64,000 nucleotides of DNA from Arthrobacter sp. V1I9. Lineage in GTDB: Bacteria > Actinomycetota > Actinomycetes > Actinomycetales > Micrococcaceae. The stretch spans positions 1,860,001 to 1,924,000 of the forward strand of contig NZ_JAUSYU010000001.1 in the NCBI RefSeq assembly GCF_030817075.1, in the 5' to 3' direction. Under the pieces are notes generated by a model that saw only the letters and a list, made by a program, of their open reading frames with translations, had not been told where the DNA came from and searched no databases. The translations under genes were made by a program, and so were the position numbers. Numbering within the stretch: position 1 is the stretch's first letter; the number at the start of each line of letters is the position of its first letter. This document shows positions 19,085 through 27,578 of the stretch, one piece after another.

Positions 19085-20861
19085 ACGTCACTTTGAATTC
19101 CGGGCCGGAAGCTACGAGCCGGGTGCGATAGCCGGTTCGCAGTTCCACAAACCCAGTCCACTCGCCAATGCGTGCCAGGTTCATCCCGGCGGCTGCAGCG
19201 TTCCGCGGTGTCATTGAAAGTTCGACGGCGGCGCCGTGCTCCCAGCGTATGTCCACGGTGATACCTGGCCGGGCAACCAGCCCGCTGACGCTGCCCGCGG
19301 CAAAGTCCGCCGGGAGCGCAGGCAGCACGTGCAGTTCTCCCGCGTGGCTCTGCAGAAGCATCTCCGTGACTGCTGCGATGAACCCGAGGTTTCCGTCCAC
19401 CTGGAAGGGCGGGTGCGCCGCGAATAAATTCGGATACAGGCCGCCGGAGTGGTTCACCGCCGTAGTGGCGACGGGCCTGAACATAAGGCGCAGCAAATCC
19501 GCCACCCGGCCGCGCTCCCGGAGCCGGGCTTGGACGCACAGTTTCCAGATCAGTGACCAGCCGGTGGAATCGTCGCCCCTGCGGTGGAGCGTTGTATTGA
19601 TCGCTGTCCGTAGGTCATCGGTCAGGGGAGCGCTGCCGGGATAGGCAAAAACCAGGTGGGATATATGCCGGTGGTCCGGTTCAGCTTCGCGGAGTGCTGT
19701 ACCCCACTCAAGGACTGCGCCGCCGCCAACGGCAGGGGGACCGATCCGCGCCCGGGCAGCAGCAGACCCACGCACCACCGGGTGGTCTTCTTCGCCTACT
19801 TCCTCCGCCAAGGCAAGCACAGTGTCAAAGAGCCAGGTCAACAGCGCCCGGTCCATACCGCTGGAGGTGGTCACGGCTGCCCTGCCCTGTCCGCTCAGGT
19901 AGCAGTTTTCGGGGGAGATGGAGGGGCTTGTCTCCAGGGTGGCGCCGCCGTCGTCCAGCAGCCAGTCGCACGCGAACTCTGCCGCCCCCAACGCCAGCGC
20001 CCACAAGCGCCGCAGCTCGTCCGGGGTGGCTGATCCGAAGCGTCGCCGCTCATCGAGATGGCAGACGAGCCACACACCAGCCATCGCCCATTGGGACCAG
20101 CTGGCGTGGCCGGAGGTGGGCGACGTAAACGCCCACTCGTCGGTGTTGTGGTGTGCTGCCCAGCCTCGGGTTCCGTAGAGGATTCTTGCTGTGGTGCGCC
20201 CTCGGTCTGCCAGGGCCTCCACCAAGTCCAGCAACGGCTCATGGCACTCCGCAAGGTTGGCGGCTTCGGCCCCCCAGTAGTTCATCTCGGTGTTGATGTT
20301 CAGCGTGTAATTGGAGGACCACGGTGGCTGCAGTTCGTCATTCCAGATGCCCTGCAGCGTTGCCGGCAGGGTGCCGGGCCGGGAGGACGATATCAGCAGG
20401 TACCGTCCGTAGTTGAAGAGCAGCGCCACGAGGCCGGGATCAGCTGCCGGAGCGCCGCCTGGCTGCTTTGCGGCGTGCAGGATCCGCAAATCCGTGGGCA
20501 CCCGCGGGGCGGGGACTTGCCGGTCAGGGCCGGGCTCAAGGACTAAGCTCAACCGGTCATACAGAGCCCTGTGGGCGTCCTCATGTTCCTTGCGCAGTGC
20601 GTCAAAACCACGTTCCAGGGCGGCCGAGGCCCGGACAGAGGCCTCGGCGGCGCATTGCGAGGCATTGCCGCGCGGGGGCTGGCCGGGAACCGTGAATGAG
20701 GTGCTGGTGGCCAGGACGAATACCAGTTCGGTGATACCGGTGAGGGCACCTGATGCACCCTCGCCATCATTGCCTGCGGCACCGGGTTGCCCGTTGTGGG
20801 ACAGGGCCAGAACGGCCGCGCCCTCAAGCTGAGTTCCTCGAAAGGCCGAGGGAACGGGCAC
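19017..20861 (-). CDS. Glycoside hydrolase family 95 protein, N-terminally truncated
   Basis: GH95 enzymes are inverting alpha-L-fucosidases or related glycosidases, usually about 780 aa. This ORF gives 614 aa: the end of the N-terminal sandwich domain (to about residue 60), the helical linker (80-105) and the whole (alpha/alpha)6 catalytic domain. Catalytic-type residues are present: N188 and N190 in [11 protein letters not shown]319 in SISPENCY, and Asp in FQVDGNLGF. Some 170 N-terminal residues are missing; upstream there is a stop codon and then the type III PKS promoter region. No signal peptide. Probably a decayed gene, though the catalytic domain is intact. Confidence 0.78.
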   Translation of the reverse strand: MPVPSAFRGTQLEGAAVLALSHNGQPGAAGNDGEGASGALTGITELVFVLATSTSFTVPGQPPRGNASQCAAEASVRASAALERGFDALRKEHEDAHRALYDRLSLVLEPGPDRQVPAPRVPTDLRILHAAKQPGGAPAADPGLVALLFNYGRYLLISSSRPGTLPATLQGIWNDELQPPWSSNYTLNINTEMNYWGAEAANLAECHEPLLDLVEALADRGRTTARILYGTRGWAAHHNTDEWAFTSPTSGHASWSQWAMAGVWLVCHLDERRRFGSATPDELRRLWALALGAAEFACDWLLDDGGATLETSPSISPENCYLSGQGRAAVTTSSGMDRALLTWLFDTVLALAEEVGEEDHPVVRGSAAARARIGPPAVGGGAVLEWGTALREAEPDHRHISHLVFAYPGSAPLTDDLRTAINTTLHRRGDDSTGWSLIWKLCVQARLRERGRVADLLRLMFRPVATTAVNHSGGLYPNLFAAHPPFQVDGNLGFIAAVTEMLLQSHAGELHVLPALPADFAAGSVSGLVARPGITVDIRWEHGAAVELSMTPRNAAAAGMNLARIGEWTGFVELRTGYRTRLVASGPEFKVTFSAAARLQRPQQHQRPIPRRSR

Positions 20862-20885
20862 GGGGTGTGTGTCGAAAGTACTTAC

Positions 20886-20904
20886 TTGACATAATGTAGA
20901 TTAT
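20886..20904. promoter_or_regulatory. TTGACA box and ATAAT-gtag-ATTAT palindrome
   Basis: Between the truncated GH95 gene and the type III PKS lies TTGACA (20886-20891), partly overlapping a 5-bp inverted repeat ATAAT/ATTAT with a 4-nt centre. It may be a regulator binding site. No good -10 box follows at the right distance on the plus strand. Confidence 0.35.
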
Positions 20905-21007
20905 CGGCGTTTCTGCAGGTGAGGTGGGAGGGGCAGGAATGTGCCCACTGGCAGGCAAAGGCAAGCGCACCCGCAACCTCAGCCGAAACCCATGAATCCG
21001 CAGGTCA

Positions 21008-21036
21008 TTGTCTTATTCCGGTTGCTCGTTAAGAAT
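21008..21036 (+). promoter_or_regulatory. Predicted leaderless promoter of the type III PKS operon
   Basis: TTGTCT (21008-21013), a 17-bp spacer and AAGAAT (21031-21036) end 6 nt before the ATG at 21043. No ribosome binding site precedes the ATG. Confidence 0.5.
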
Positions 21037-21042
21037 GAGTCA

Positions 21043-22233
21043 ATGACGGTCTATGTTCGATCACTGGAAACTGCAGTTCCGAAAACGATTCTGATCCAAA
21101 CAGAAGCCCGTGAGGTGTTTGCGGCCCAGCCAGGCTTGACGAGGCTCGGCTCACGCCTGGTCAACACCTGTTTTGATTCCGCTGCCATTGATACGCGCTT
21201 TACCGCCGTGGACGAACTTACAACGGATTCCCGCTCCGACGATCCGCAGTTCTTTGATCCTGACACCGGCCTGCTGCTGAACCCCAGCACAAAGGTCCGC
21301 AACGACATCTTCGGCCGCGAGGCAACAAAACTCTTCGTGGAAGCCGCCCGTGCAGCAGTCAATGCCGCCCCGGAACTGGATCTACTTGACATAACTCATC
21401 TTGTGACCGTGTCCTGCACAGGCTTTTTCAATCCCGGCCCCGACTACAAAATCGTCCGGGAACTGGGCTTGGATCCTGCCGTCCAGCGCTACCACCTGGG
21501 ATTCATGGGCTGCTATGCCGCGTTCCCCGCACTCCGGGCCGCAAAACTGTTCTGCGAGGCCGACCCGCAGGCCGTGGTCCTGGTGGTGTGCGCCGAACTG
21601 TGCTCCCTGCACGTCCGCACCTCAAACGATCCGGACACCATTATGGGTTCAGCCCTTTTCGCCGATGGCGCGGCGGCCGCCGTCGTCACTGCACGCAGCG
21701 GATCGGAGGAAAAGTCCCTGCTCCAGCTTGACCACTTCGAAACCGTGCTCACACCGGTTGGCGAAGACTCGATGGCGTGGAACATCGGCGATCACGGATT
21801 CGAAATGATCCTGGGGAATTATGTCCCGCACATCATCGATGACCACATCGTGGGCGCCCTGCAGCCCCTTCTTGCCCGGGACCCGGGACTGGAGGCACTC
21901 CCCTACACGTCCATCCGGCACTGGGCTATCCACCCCGGCGGACGGAGCATCCTGGACAAAGTTCAGGCCCGGCTAAGTCTCACCGACGAGCAACTGGTAC
22001 CGGCACGCGAGACGCTGCGCAACTTCGGAAACATGAGCAGCGCCACCGTGCTGTTTGTCCTCAAGCACATCTTGGAACAGGACCCGGAGGACGGGGACGA
22101 ACGCATCTGTTCCATGGCCTTCGGCCCGGGACTCACGGTGGAGACTGCGCTGTTCACCAAACTCCGTCAGGCTGCGGCCGCGGACCTGGGCCGGGTGCCC
22201 GGACACGCCGCGGCAGAAGTACCCGTATCCTGA
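21043..22233 (+). CDS. Type III polyketide synthase
   Basis: Chalcone synthase-like homodimeric enzyme that extends an acyl-CoA starter with malonyl-CoA and cyclises the product without an acyl carrier protein. The 396-aa protein has the full catalytic triad: Cys157 in GFMGCYAAF, His297 in RHWAIHPGG and Asn330 in GNMSSATV, plus the late GPGLTVET loop near 361-368. The start ATG fits family length and has a promoter 6 nt upstream. It heads an operon with a methyltransferase and FAD monooxygenase, the pattern used for methylated and oxidised alkylresorcinol/pyrone-type lipids (compare srsABC of Streptomyces). The product here is unknown. Confidence 0.93.
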   Translation: MTVYVRSLETAVPKTILIQTEAREVFAAQPGLTRLGSRLVNTCFDSAAIDTRFTAVDELTTDSRSDDPQFFDPDTGLLLNPSTKVRNDIFGREATKLFVEAARAAVNAAPELDLLDITHLVTVSCTGFFNPGPDYKIVRELGLDPAVQRYHLGFMGCYAAFPALRAAKLFCEADPQAVVLVVCAELCSLHVRTSNDPDTIMGSALFADGAAAAVVTARSGSEEKSLLQLDHFETVLTPVGEDSMAWNIGDHGFEMILGNYVPHIIDDHIVGALQPLLARDPGLEALPYTSIRHWAIHPGGRSILDKVQARLSLTDEQLVPARETLRNFGNMSSATVLFVLKHILEQDPEDGDERICSMAFGPGLTVETALFTKLRQAAAADLGRVPGHAAAEVPVS

Positions 22234-22238
22234 GCCCC

Positions 22239-22934
22239 TTGGACCTGCTGATGCGGCAGCGCGCCGTCAAGGCCGTGGAACTGATGGACGACCCGGACTG
22301 CGACGCCCGGCGCCTGCAGAACACCTACCGCCAGTTTGGAGTGGTCAACCGCGCACTGTCCGGGTGGCGGAGGCTCTATGTGCGGGAGCTTCGTCCCTTG
22401 ATGGTCGCGCACAAGACTCCCGCCACGCTGTTGGACATCGGCTCCGGGGGCGGCGACCTCGCGCACCTGCTGGCGGGCTGGGCCCGACGTGACGGACTTC
22501 CGCTGCGTGTTACCGGCATAGACCCTGATGCGCGGGCCACCGCCTATGCGCGGGGGCGTCCGCCCAAACCTGGTGTCGAGTTCCGGCAGGCGCACAGCGC
22601 CGATCTTGTCCGGGAGGGCGGACGCTTTGATTTCGTCATTTCAAACCATGTCCTGCACCACCTCTCGGCGGACGAACTTCAGCAGCTGCTCGCCGACTCG
22701 GCAGCCCTTTCCACCAGGAAGGCGCTGCACAACGACCTGAGGCGCAGCCCCGCCGCGTACGCGCTCTTCTCAGCCGCCGCGCTGCCATTTCCCCATTCCT
22801 ACATCCGGAAGGACGGACTGACGTCCATTCGCAGGAGCTACACGCCGGCCGAACTGGCCGCCCTCGCTCCCCCGGGCTGGCACGTCGAAGCGACCACCGC
22901 GTTCCATCAGGTGCTGGCCCTGCGCAGGACCTGA
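22239..22934 (+). CDS. Class I SAM-dependent methyltransferase
   Basis: 231-aa Rossmann-fold methyltransferase with motif I DIGSGGGD (66-73), the acidic end of strand 2 in VTGIDPDA (near 89) and NHVLHHLS (near 134). It likely methylates the type III PKS product on carbon or oxygen. The start may be TTG at 22239 or ATG at 22251; no good ribosome binding site is seen for either. It follows the PKS stop by 5 nt and precedes the monooxygenase by 1 nt, so the three are one operon. Confidence 0.86.
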   Translation: MDLLMRQRAVKAVELMDDPDCDARRLQNTYRQFGVVNRALSGWRRLYVRELRPLMVAHKTPATLLDIGSGGGDLAHLLAGWARRDGLPLRVTGIDPDARATAYARGRPPKPGVEFRQAHSADLVREGGRFDFVISNHVLHHLSADELQQLLADSAALSTRKALHNDLRRSPAAYALFSAAALPFPHSYIRKDGLTSIRRSYTPAELAALAPPGWHVEATTAFHQVLALRRT

Positions 22935-22935
22935 A

Positions 22936-24141
22936 ATGGCAGCGGCAAAAGACGTGGTGATCATCGGTGGGGGTCCTGTGGGCCTCTACCTGGCTGCCCT
23001 GCTGCTTCAGGACGGCATCAGCGTCAAGGTTCTTGAACAGAGGCAGGCCCGGAACCTGCACTCCCGGGCCATCGGCATCCATCCGCCGGCCCTGGAGGCT
23101 TTGGAGCAAGTGGGGATTGCGTCGTCCGCAGTTTGGGAGGGGATAAAAATCCGCGAAGGTCTGGCGGTCAGCGGCGGAAAAACTGTAGGTATCATGCCAT
23201 TTGCGGCGGCTTCGGACACGTACCCGTTCGTGCTGGCCCTGCCCCAGTTCAGGACCGAACAGCTGCTGGAGGAGCGGGTCCGCCGTCTGGACAGCGGCGC
23301 CCTGGTCAGGGGCGTGCGGGCCACTGCACTGAAGGACGACGGCGGGTCAGTCACCGCCGTCGCGGAACCCGCCGGGGGCGGCAAGGGAGGAACGGCCGCC
23401 TTTACGGCGTCCCTCGTAGTGGCGGCAGACGGCGCCCGGTCGCCCATGCGCGACCTCTTAGGGGTGCCGGTGTGCCGGAAAATTTATCCTGACCATTACC
23501 TCATGGGCGATTACCGGGACGCGGGGCTTTACGGGGAACGGGCGGTGCTGTTCCTTGAATCGGGCGGAATCGTTGAGTCCTTTCCGTTGCCGGGCGGAAT
23601 ACGGCGGTGGGTGGTGCGGCTGGGAAGCCCTGCCGGTACTGCCGGGCCGGATGAGTTGGCACAGCTGGTCCTGCGCCGAACCGGGATCCTCCCGGATGCC
23701 GGCACCAACACCATGGTGAGCGCCTTCAGCGTCCGTTCCACCGTCGCCAGGAGCATGGTGGCGGGGCGGGTGTTCCTGCTCGGCGATGCTGCCCACGAGA
23801 TCAGTCCCATTGGTGGCCAGGGCATGAATCTGGGCTGGCTGGATGCCCGGGCCCTCTCCCCCCTCATCCGGGCGGCATTGGCCGGCGGAAGCTTGGACCA
23901 CATGGATGCGGAGCTCAAGGAGTTCCAGGCACGGCGGCAACGGGCGGCGGCAGTGGCCAAACGACAGTCCGAAATCAACATGATGCTGGGACGGCCCCTG
24001 CCCCGGCCGTTATTGAGCCTCCGAAACCTGGGGATGAGCGCCGCTGCTGCCACTCCGGCGGTCAACCGATGGGTCGCGCGGCGCTTCACCATGCAGGGGC
24101 CGAAGTTCGTGTCCGGCCCGGCCGCTAGGCTTTCCCCATGA
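22936..24141 (+). CDS. FAD-dependent monooxygenase/oxidoreductase
   Basis: 401-aa flavoprotein of the aromatic hydroxylase (PHBH-like) group. It has the dinucleotide-binding GGGPVG (11-16), the DG motif AADGARSP (163-170) and the GD motif LLGDAAHEISPIGGQGMNLG (281-300). It probably hydroxylates or oxidises the aromatic ring made by the neighbouring PKS and methyltransferase, in the manner of SrsC. Its stop overlaps the deformylase start (ATGA), so translation of the deformylase is coupled to this operon. Confidence 0.9.
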   Translation: MAAAKDVVIIGGGPVGLYLAALLLQDGISVKVLEQRQARNLHSRAIGIHPPALEALEQVGIASSAVWEGIKIREGLAVSGGKTVGIMPFAAASDTYPFVLALPQFRTEQLLEERVRRLDSGALVRGVRATALKDDGGSVTAVAEPAGGGKGGTAAFTASLVVAADGARSPMRDLLGVPVCRKIYPDHYLMGDYRDAGLYGERAVLFLESGGIVESFPLPGGIRRWVVRLGSPAGTAGPDELAQLVLRRTGILPDAGTNTMVSAFSVRSTVARSMVAGRVFLLGDAAHEISPIGGQGMNLGWLDARALSPLIRAALAGGSLDHMDAELKEFQARRQRAAAVAKRQSEINMMLGRPLPRPLLSLRNLGMSAAAATPAVNRWVARRFTMQGPKFVSGPAARLSP

Positions 24142-24818
24142 GCCAAAGCCTGCCTGAGACCGCATACACTGCAGAGCAGATCCGCGAAAACGTGGAGCTC
24201 ATACTCTCAGCCGGCGCTCTCCCGCCCATCGTTCAGGCAGGCCATCCGGCGCTCAGGCAGCGCGCCGCCGCCTTCGACGGGCAGCTGTCGGACGACGAAC
24301 TGGAGCGGCTGATTACCCTGATGCGGCAGGTGATGCACGAGGCTCCGGGCGTTGGGCTGGCAGCGCCCCAACTCGGAATACCGCTGCAGCTGGCCGTCAT
24401 GGAGGACCAGTACGACGTCGACCCTGAGGCTGCTGCCCTCCGCCGCCGAAGCCCCCTGGACTTCCTCGCCGTCCTGAACCCCCGCTACACACCGCTGGGC
24501 CCTGGCGTTGCGTCCTTCTACGAGGGCTGCCTCTCACTCAACGGGCTTCAGGCCGTGGTGGCCCGGCACGAAAACGTGCTTCTTGAGTTCCAGTCCCCCG
24601 ACGGGGCCGCCATACAGCGGGAGTTTTCCGGCTGGCAGGCCCGGATCGTGCAGCACGAAACAGATCACCTGCAGGGTGTGCTGTACGTGGACCGCGCCCA
24701 GCTTCGGTCCCTGAGCAGCAACGCCGAATACGCCGCCCACTGGGCCGAGCCAGGCATCAGCAAGGCGCAGCAGGGGCTCGGTTTCGACTCCGGCCCCGCC
24801 GGCATCAGCGCCCGCTGA
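24138..24818 (+). CDS. def: Peptide deformylase
   Basis: Removes the formyl group from nascent protein N-termini. The 226-aa protein has all three family motifs: GVGLAAPQ (71-78), EGCLS (129-133, metal ligand C131) and the metal motif HETDH with H173, E174 and H177. It overlaps the monooxygenase gene by 4 bp, making it the fourth gene of the type III PKS operon. Whether this is the housekeeping deformylase or a second, cluster-linked copy cannot be told from the window. Confidence 0.94.
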   Translation: MSQSLPETAYTAEQIRENVELILSAGALPPIVQAGHPALRQRAAAFDGQLSDDELERLITLMRQVMHEAPGVGLAAPQLGIPLQLAVMEDQYDVDPEAAALRRRSPLDFLAVLNPRYTPLGPGVASFYEGCLSLNGLQAVVARHENVLLEFQSPDGAAIQREFSGWQARIVQHETDHLQGVLYVDRAQLRSLSSNAEYAAHWAEPGISKAQQGLGFDSGPAGISAR

Positions 24819-24863
24819 CCTTGCAGCGCACCCTGCGCCGGAAAGAACCGGATGTGGGAGCCA

Positions 24864-24869
24864 TAGGAT
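24864..24869 (+). promoter_or_regulatory. Predicted -10 element of the RlmA-like gene
   Basis: TAGGAT ends 7 nt before the ATG at 24877. It overlaps an earlier in-frame ATG at 24868, which argues that translation starts at 24877 on a leaderless mRNA. Confidence 0.45.
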
Positions 24870-24876
24870 GGTTGCC

Positions 24877-25764
24877 ATGCCCTCCACCACCGACCTTTTA
24901 CTGCTGTGCCCGGTGTGCCGGGAACCGCTGGAACTTCTGGCTGCTGCCCCGGCGGGTCAGAGCCGGCTGGCCTGCCGTGCCGGCCACAGTTACGACGCCG
25001 CTCGCCAGGGCTACTTCAACCTGCTGGTCGGGAAGGGCACTGCCTTCGAGTCCGACACTGCTGACATGGTCCAGGCCCGCTCCGACTTCTTGGAGGCGGG
25101 GCATTACCGGCCTCTGGCAGCTGCGGTGGCGGCCGCCGTCGTGCCCTGCCTGTCCGAAGAACGCGCCGCGGTCCTGGACGCCGGAACGGGAACCGGACAC
25201 TACCTGAGGGCGGTGCTCGACGCTGCCGCGGCACAGCACCGGCGCCCGGTGGCTGCCGTAGGCCTGGACATCTCCAAATTCGCCCTGCGCCGGGCCGCAC
25301 GGCTCAACCCCGAGGCTGTGAACCTGGTGTCCGATGTCTGGCAGCCATTGCCGCTGGCAGACAAGTCGGTGGACGCCATAACGGTCATATTTGCACCCCG
25401 CAACGCCGCGGAATTTGCGCGGGTCCTGCGGCCTGCCGGACGGCTGGTGGTGGTCACACCCCGGACCGGTCACCTCGCTGGCATCGCCGCGGTCACCGGA
25501 ATGCTCGGCATCGAGGAAGGCAAGGAAACCCGGCTGGCCGAAGCGATGGGCAGCCATTTCGACGTGGAAACAAGTACCGACATAGAGATTCCGCTGGCAC
25601 TGACCCGGCAGGAAGCGGCAAGTCTCGCTTTTATGGGGCCGGCGGGCCACCACCTCCGGCGGGAGGACCTTTCGAAACGACTGGAGAGCCAGCCCGAGCC
25701 CGTTCAGGCCCGAGCGAACTTCCGGCTGACGGTGTTCCGGCCCATCAAACCCGCTGCGACGTAA
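24877..25764 (+). CDS. RlmA-like 23S rRNA (guanine-N1) methyltransferase
   Basis: 295-aa protein with an N-terminal zinc finger (C11 and C14 in CPVC, C33 and H37 in CRAGH) and a SAM-binding domain with motif I VLDAGTGTGHYL near residue 97. The combination is that of RlmA(I)/RlmA(II), which methylate G745 or G748 in a 23S rRNA hairpin; RlmA(II)/TlrB contributes to tylosin resistance. I cannot distinguish the two by eye. It lies 58 bp after the deformylase gene in the same direction but has its own promoter. Confidence 0.84.
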   Translation: MPSTTDLLLLCPVCREPLELLAAAPAGQSRLACRAGHSYDAARQGYFNLLVGKGTAFESDTADMVQARSDFLEAGHYRPLAAAVAAAVVPCLSEERAAVLDAGTGTGHYLRAVLDAAAAQHRRPVAAVGLDISKFALRRAARLNPEAVNLVSDVWQPLPLADKSVDAITVIFAPRNAAEFARVLRPAGRLVVVTPRTGHLAGIAAVTGMLGIEEGKETRLAEAMGSHFDVETSTDIEIPLALTRQEAASLAFMGPAGHHLRREDLSKRLESQPEPVQARANFRLTVFRPIKPAAT

Positions 25765-25890
25765 CGACTTGGCCACTATCCCCGCACGACCGCTGAGAGC
25801 CAGCCCACAGCGGACGGGGCCGCACTAAGATTGGAGGACAGTTACTGGCGGGTGCGCGCGTTCGGCTCCCCGTAGCGAAGGGGGAACACG

Positions 25891-26355
25891 TTGTTCGAAT
25901 GGCTCGGGGAAAACTGGTGGGCGTTGTGGCTCACCGCCTTCCTGGCGTTTGCCGTGATCGAGATGATCACGCTTGACCTGTTTTTTATCATGCTCGGCGG
26001 AGGAACCCTGGCCGCACTGGTAGCGGACTTCGCGGGCGCCGACCTCTGGCTGCAGATCGTGGTCTTCTGCGTGGTGTCCCTGCTGATGATCGCCTTCGTC
26101 CGGCCAGTGGCCCTGGCGCACCTGAAGAACAGTCCGTCTGAGCAGCGCACCAACGTGGACCGGCTCATCGGTGAGCAGGCCGTGGTGATGGAGCCCGTGA
26201 CGTCCGACGGCGGCCTGGTCAAGATCGGCGGAGACATCTGGACCGCCCGCTCTGCAGGCGGCGTCCTTCCCGCCGGCCAGAAAGTGGTGGTTTCCGCCAT
26301 CGACGGGGCCACGGCAGTGGTAACAGCGCCGCCGGAAGCAGCAAGCCAGTCCTGA
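25891..26355 (+). CDS. NfeD family protein
   Basis: 154-aa short NfeD protein: two or three membrane helices (about 9-28, 32-47 and 50-70) followed by a cytoplasmic OB-fold domain (about 90-148). NfeD proteins act with stomatin/flotillin scaffolds in membrane microdomains, and the next gene encodes such a partner. It starts at TTG, with aaggggg upstream. Gap to the stomatin gene is 33 bp. Confidence 0.88.
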   Translation: MFEWLGENWWALWLTAFLAFAVIEMITLDLFFIMLGGGTLAALVADFAGADLWLQIVVFCVVSLLMIAFVRPVALAHLKNSPSEQRTNVDRLIGEQAVVMEPVTSDGGLVKIGGDIWTARSAGGVLPAGQKVVVSAIDGATAVVTAPPEAASQS

Positions 26356-26388
26356 CACAGCCTGAACAAATGGGGAACAAGGAGATGT

Positions 26389-27333
26389 ATGGATAACGCA
26401 GGAGGAACTGCATTGGCCATTGTGCTGGTGGTCCTGATCGTGTTTGTGATAATCGTGCTGGTGCGGTCGGTGCGGATCATTCCGCAGGCGCGCGCGGGCG
26501 TGGTTGAGCGGCTGGGCAAGTACCAGCGGACGCTTAATCCAGGGCTGACCATCCTGATTCCGTTTGTTGACCGGCTCCTGCCGTTGCTGGATCTCCGTGA
26601 GCAGGTGGTCTCGTTCCCTCCGCAGCCGGTGATCACCGAGGACAACCTGGTGGTTTCCATCGACACCGTTGTCTACTTCCAGGTCACGGACCCGAGGGCC
26701 GCCACCTACGAGATCGCCAACTACATCCAGGCAGTCGAACAGCTCACCACCACCACGCTGCGCAACGTGGTGGGCGGGCTGAACCTTGAAGAAGCACTTA
26801 CCTCCCGCGACCAGATCAACGGACAGCTGCGCGGGGTCCTGGACGAGGCCACCGGCCGCTGGGGCATCCGTGTCTCCCGGGTGGAACTCAAGGCGATCGA
26901 CCCGCCCCACTCCATCCAGGACTCCATGGAAAAGCAGATGCGTGCAGAGCGTGACCGCCGGGCCGCCATCCTGACTGCCGAAGGCACCAAGCAGTCAGCC
27001 ATCCTCACTGCCGAAGGCCAGCGGCAGGCGTCCATCCTGGCCGCGGAAGGCGACGCCAAAGCGGCCATCCTGCGGGCTGACGGCGAGGCGCAGGCCATCC
27101 AGAAGGTCTTTGACGCCATCCACAAGGGCAACCCGGACCAGAAACTGCTGGCGTACCAATACCTGCAGACCCTTCCAAAGCTCGCGGAGGGTTCTTCCAA
27201 CAAACTCTGGATCATCCCGAGCGAAGTCGGCGAGGCCCTGAAGGGGATTGGCAACGCTCTTGGCGGAACAAACCCTGATCCTGCCGTGGCGGGACTGTTC
27301 GACGAAGTGGGAACCAAAACCTCCGAGCCTTAG
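26389..27333 (+). CDS. SPFH/band 7 stomatin-like protein
   Basis: 314-aa membrane scaffold protein: one N-terminal helix (about 8-25), an SPFH domain (about 28-190; RAGVVERLGKYQRTLNPGL at 37-55) and a charged Ala/Glu-rich coiled coil (about 180-235). The coiled coil holds four tandem 11-12-residue units of the AILTAEG type. Works with NfeD in membrane organisation or protein quality control. It is the last gene of the nfeD-stomatin pair, followed by a terminator. Confidence 0.92.
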   Translation: MDNAGGTALAIVLVVLIVFVIIVLVRSVRIIPQARAGVVERLGKYQRTLNPGLTILIPFVDRLLPLLDLREQVVSFPPQPVITEDNLVVSIDTVVYFQVTDPRAATYEIANYIQAVEQLTTTTLRNVVGGLNLEEALTSRDQINGQLRGVLDEATGRWGIRVSRVELKAIDPPHSIQDSMEKQMRAERDRRAAILTAEGTKQSAILTAEGQRQASILAAEGDAKAAILRADGEAQAIQKVFDAIHKGNPDQKLLAYQYLQTLPKLAEGSSNKLWIIPSEVGEALKGIGNALGGTNPDPAVAGLFDEVGTKTSEP

Positions 27334-27356
27334 GTCAAGGCCGCGAAAGGCACAGT

Positions 27357-27390
27357 GAGGGGATCCGCAGCTGCTGCGGATCCCCTCAAT
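27357..27390 (+). terminator. Terminator of the NfeD-stomatin operon
   Basis: Perfect 14-bp stem (gaggggatccgcag with its complement), loop CTG, followed by AATTTT. A textbook intrinsic terminator 23 bp after the stop codon. Confidence 0.9.
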
Positions 27391-27391
27391 T

Positions 27392-27421
27392 TTGGCCGGG
27401 GCGGTATGACACCGGTATAAT
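27392..27421 (+). promoter_or_regulatory. rbpA: Promoter of rbpA
   Basis: TTGGCC (27392-27397), an 18-bp spacer and a perfect TATAAT (27416-27421). This gives an untranslated leader of about 150 nt before rbpA, unlike the many leaderless genes in the window. A short ggtg/cacc hairpin lies in the leader near 27520. Confidence 0.65.
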
Positions 27422-27578
27422 TGGGTATTTGTCCGGCAGGAGCAATCCGCTGGAACAACCCAGCTTCGCAATGCGTTGAATCTTAAGATGCAGCACAGAG
27501 CACACAGTAGTCCGGAGGTGCTTCTTAGCCACCGGCTAGCGCGGGGTTCACTCCGCCAACCGACCAGAGGGAGAAAAC

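Noticed and set aside
22239..22934. UbiE/MenG menaquinone methyltransferase identity for the operon methyltransferase
   Set aside because: It lacks the characteristic UbiE motifs beyond the shared SAM fold and belongs to the PKS operon by spacing.
27422..27578. Riboswitch or attenuator in the 150-nt rbpA leader
   Set aside because: Only short weak hairpins are seen; no known riboswitch core could be recognised.
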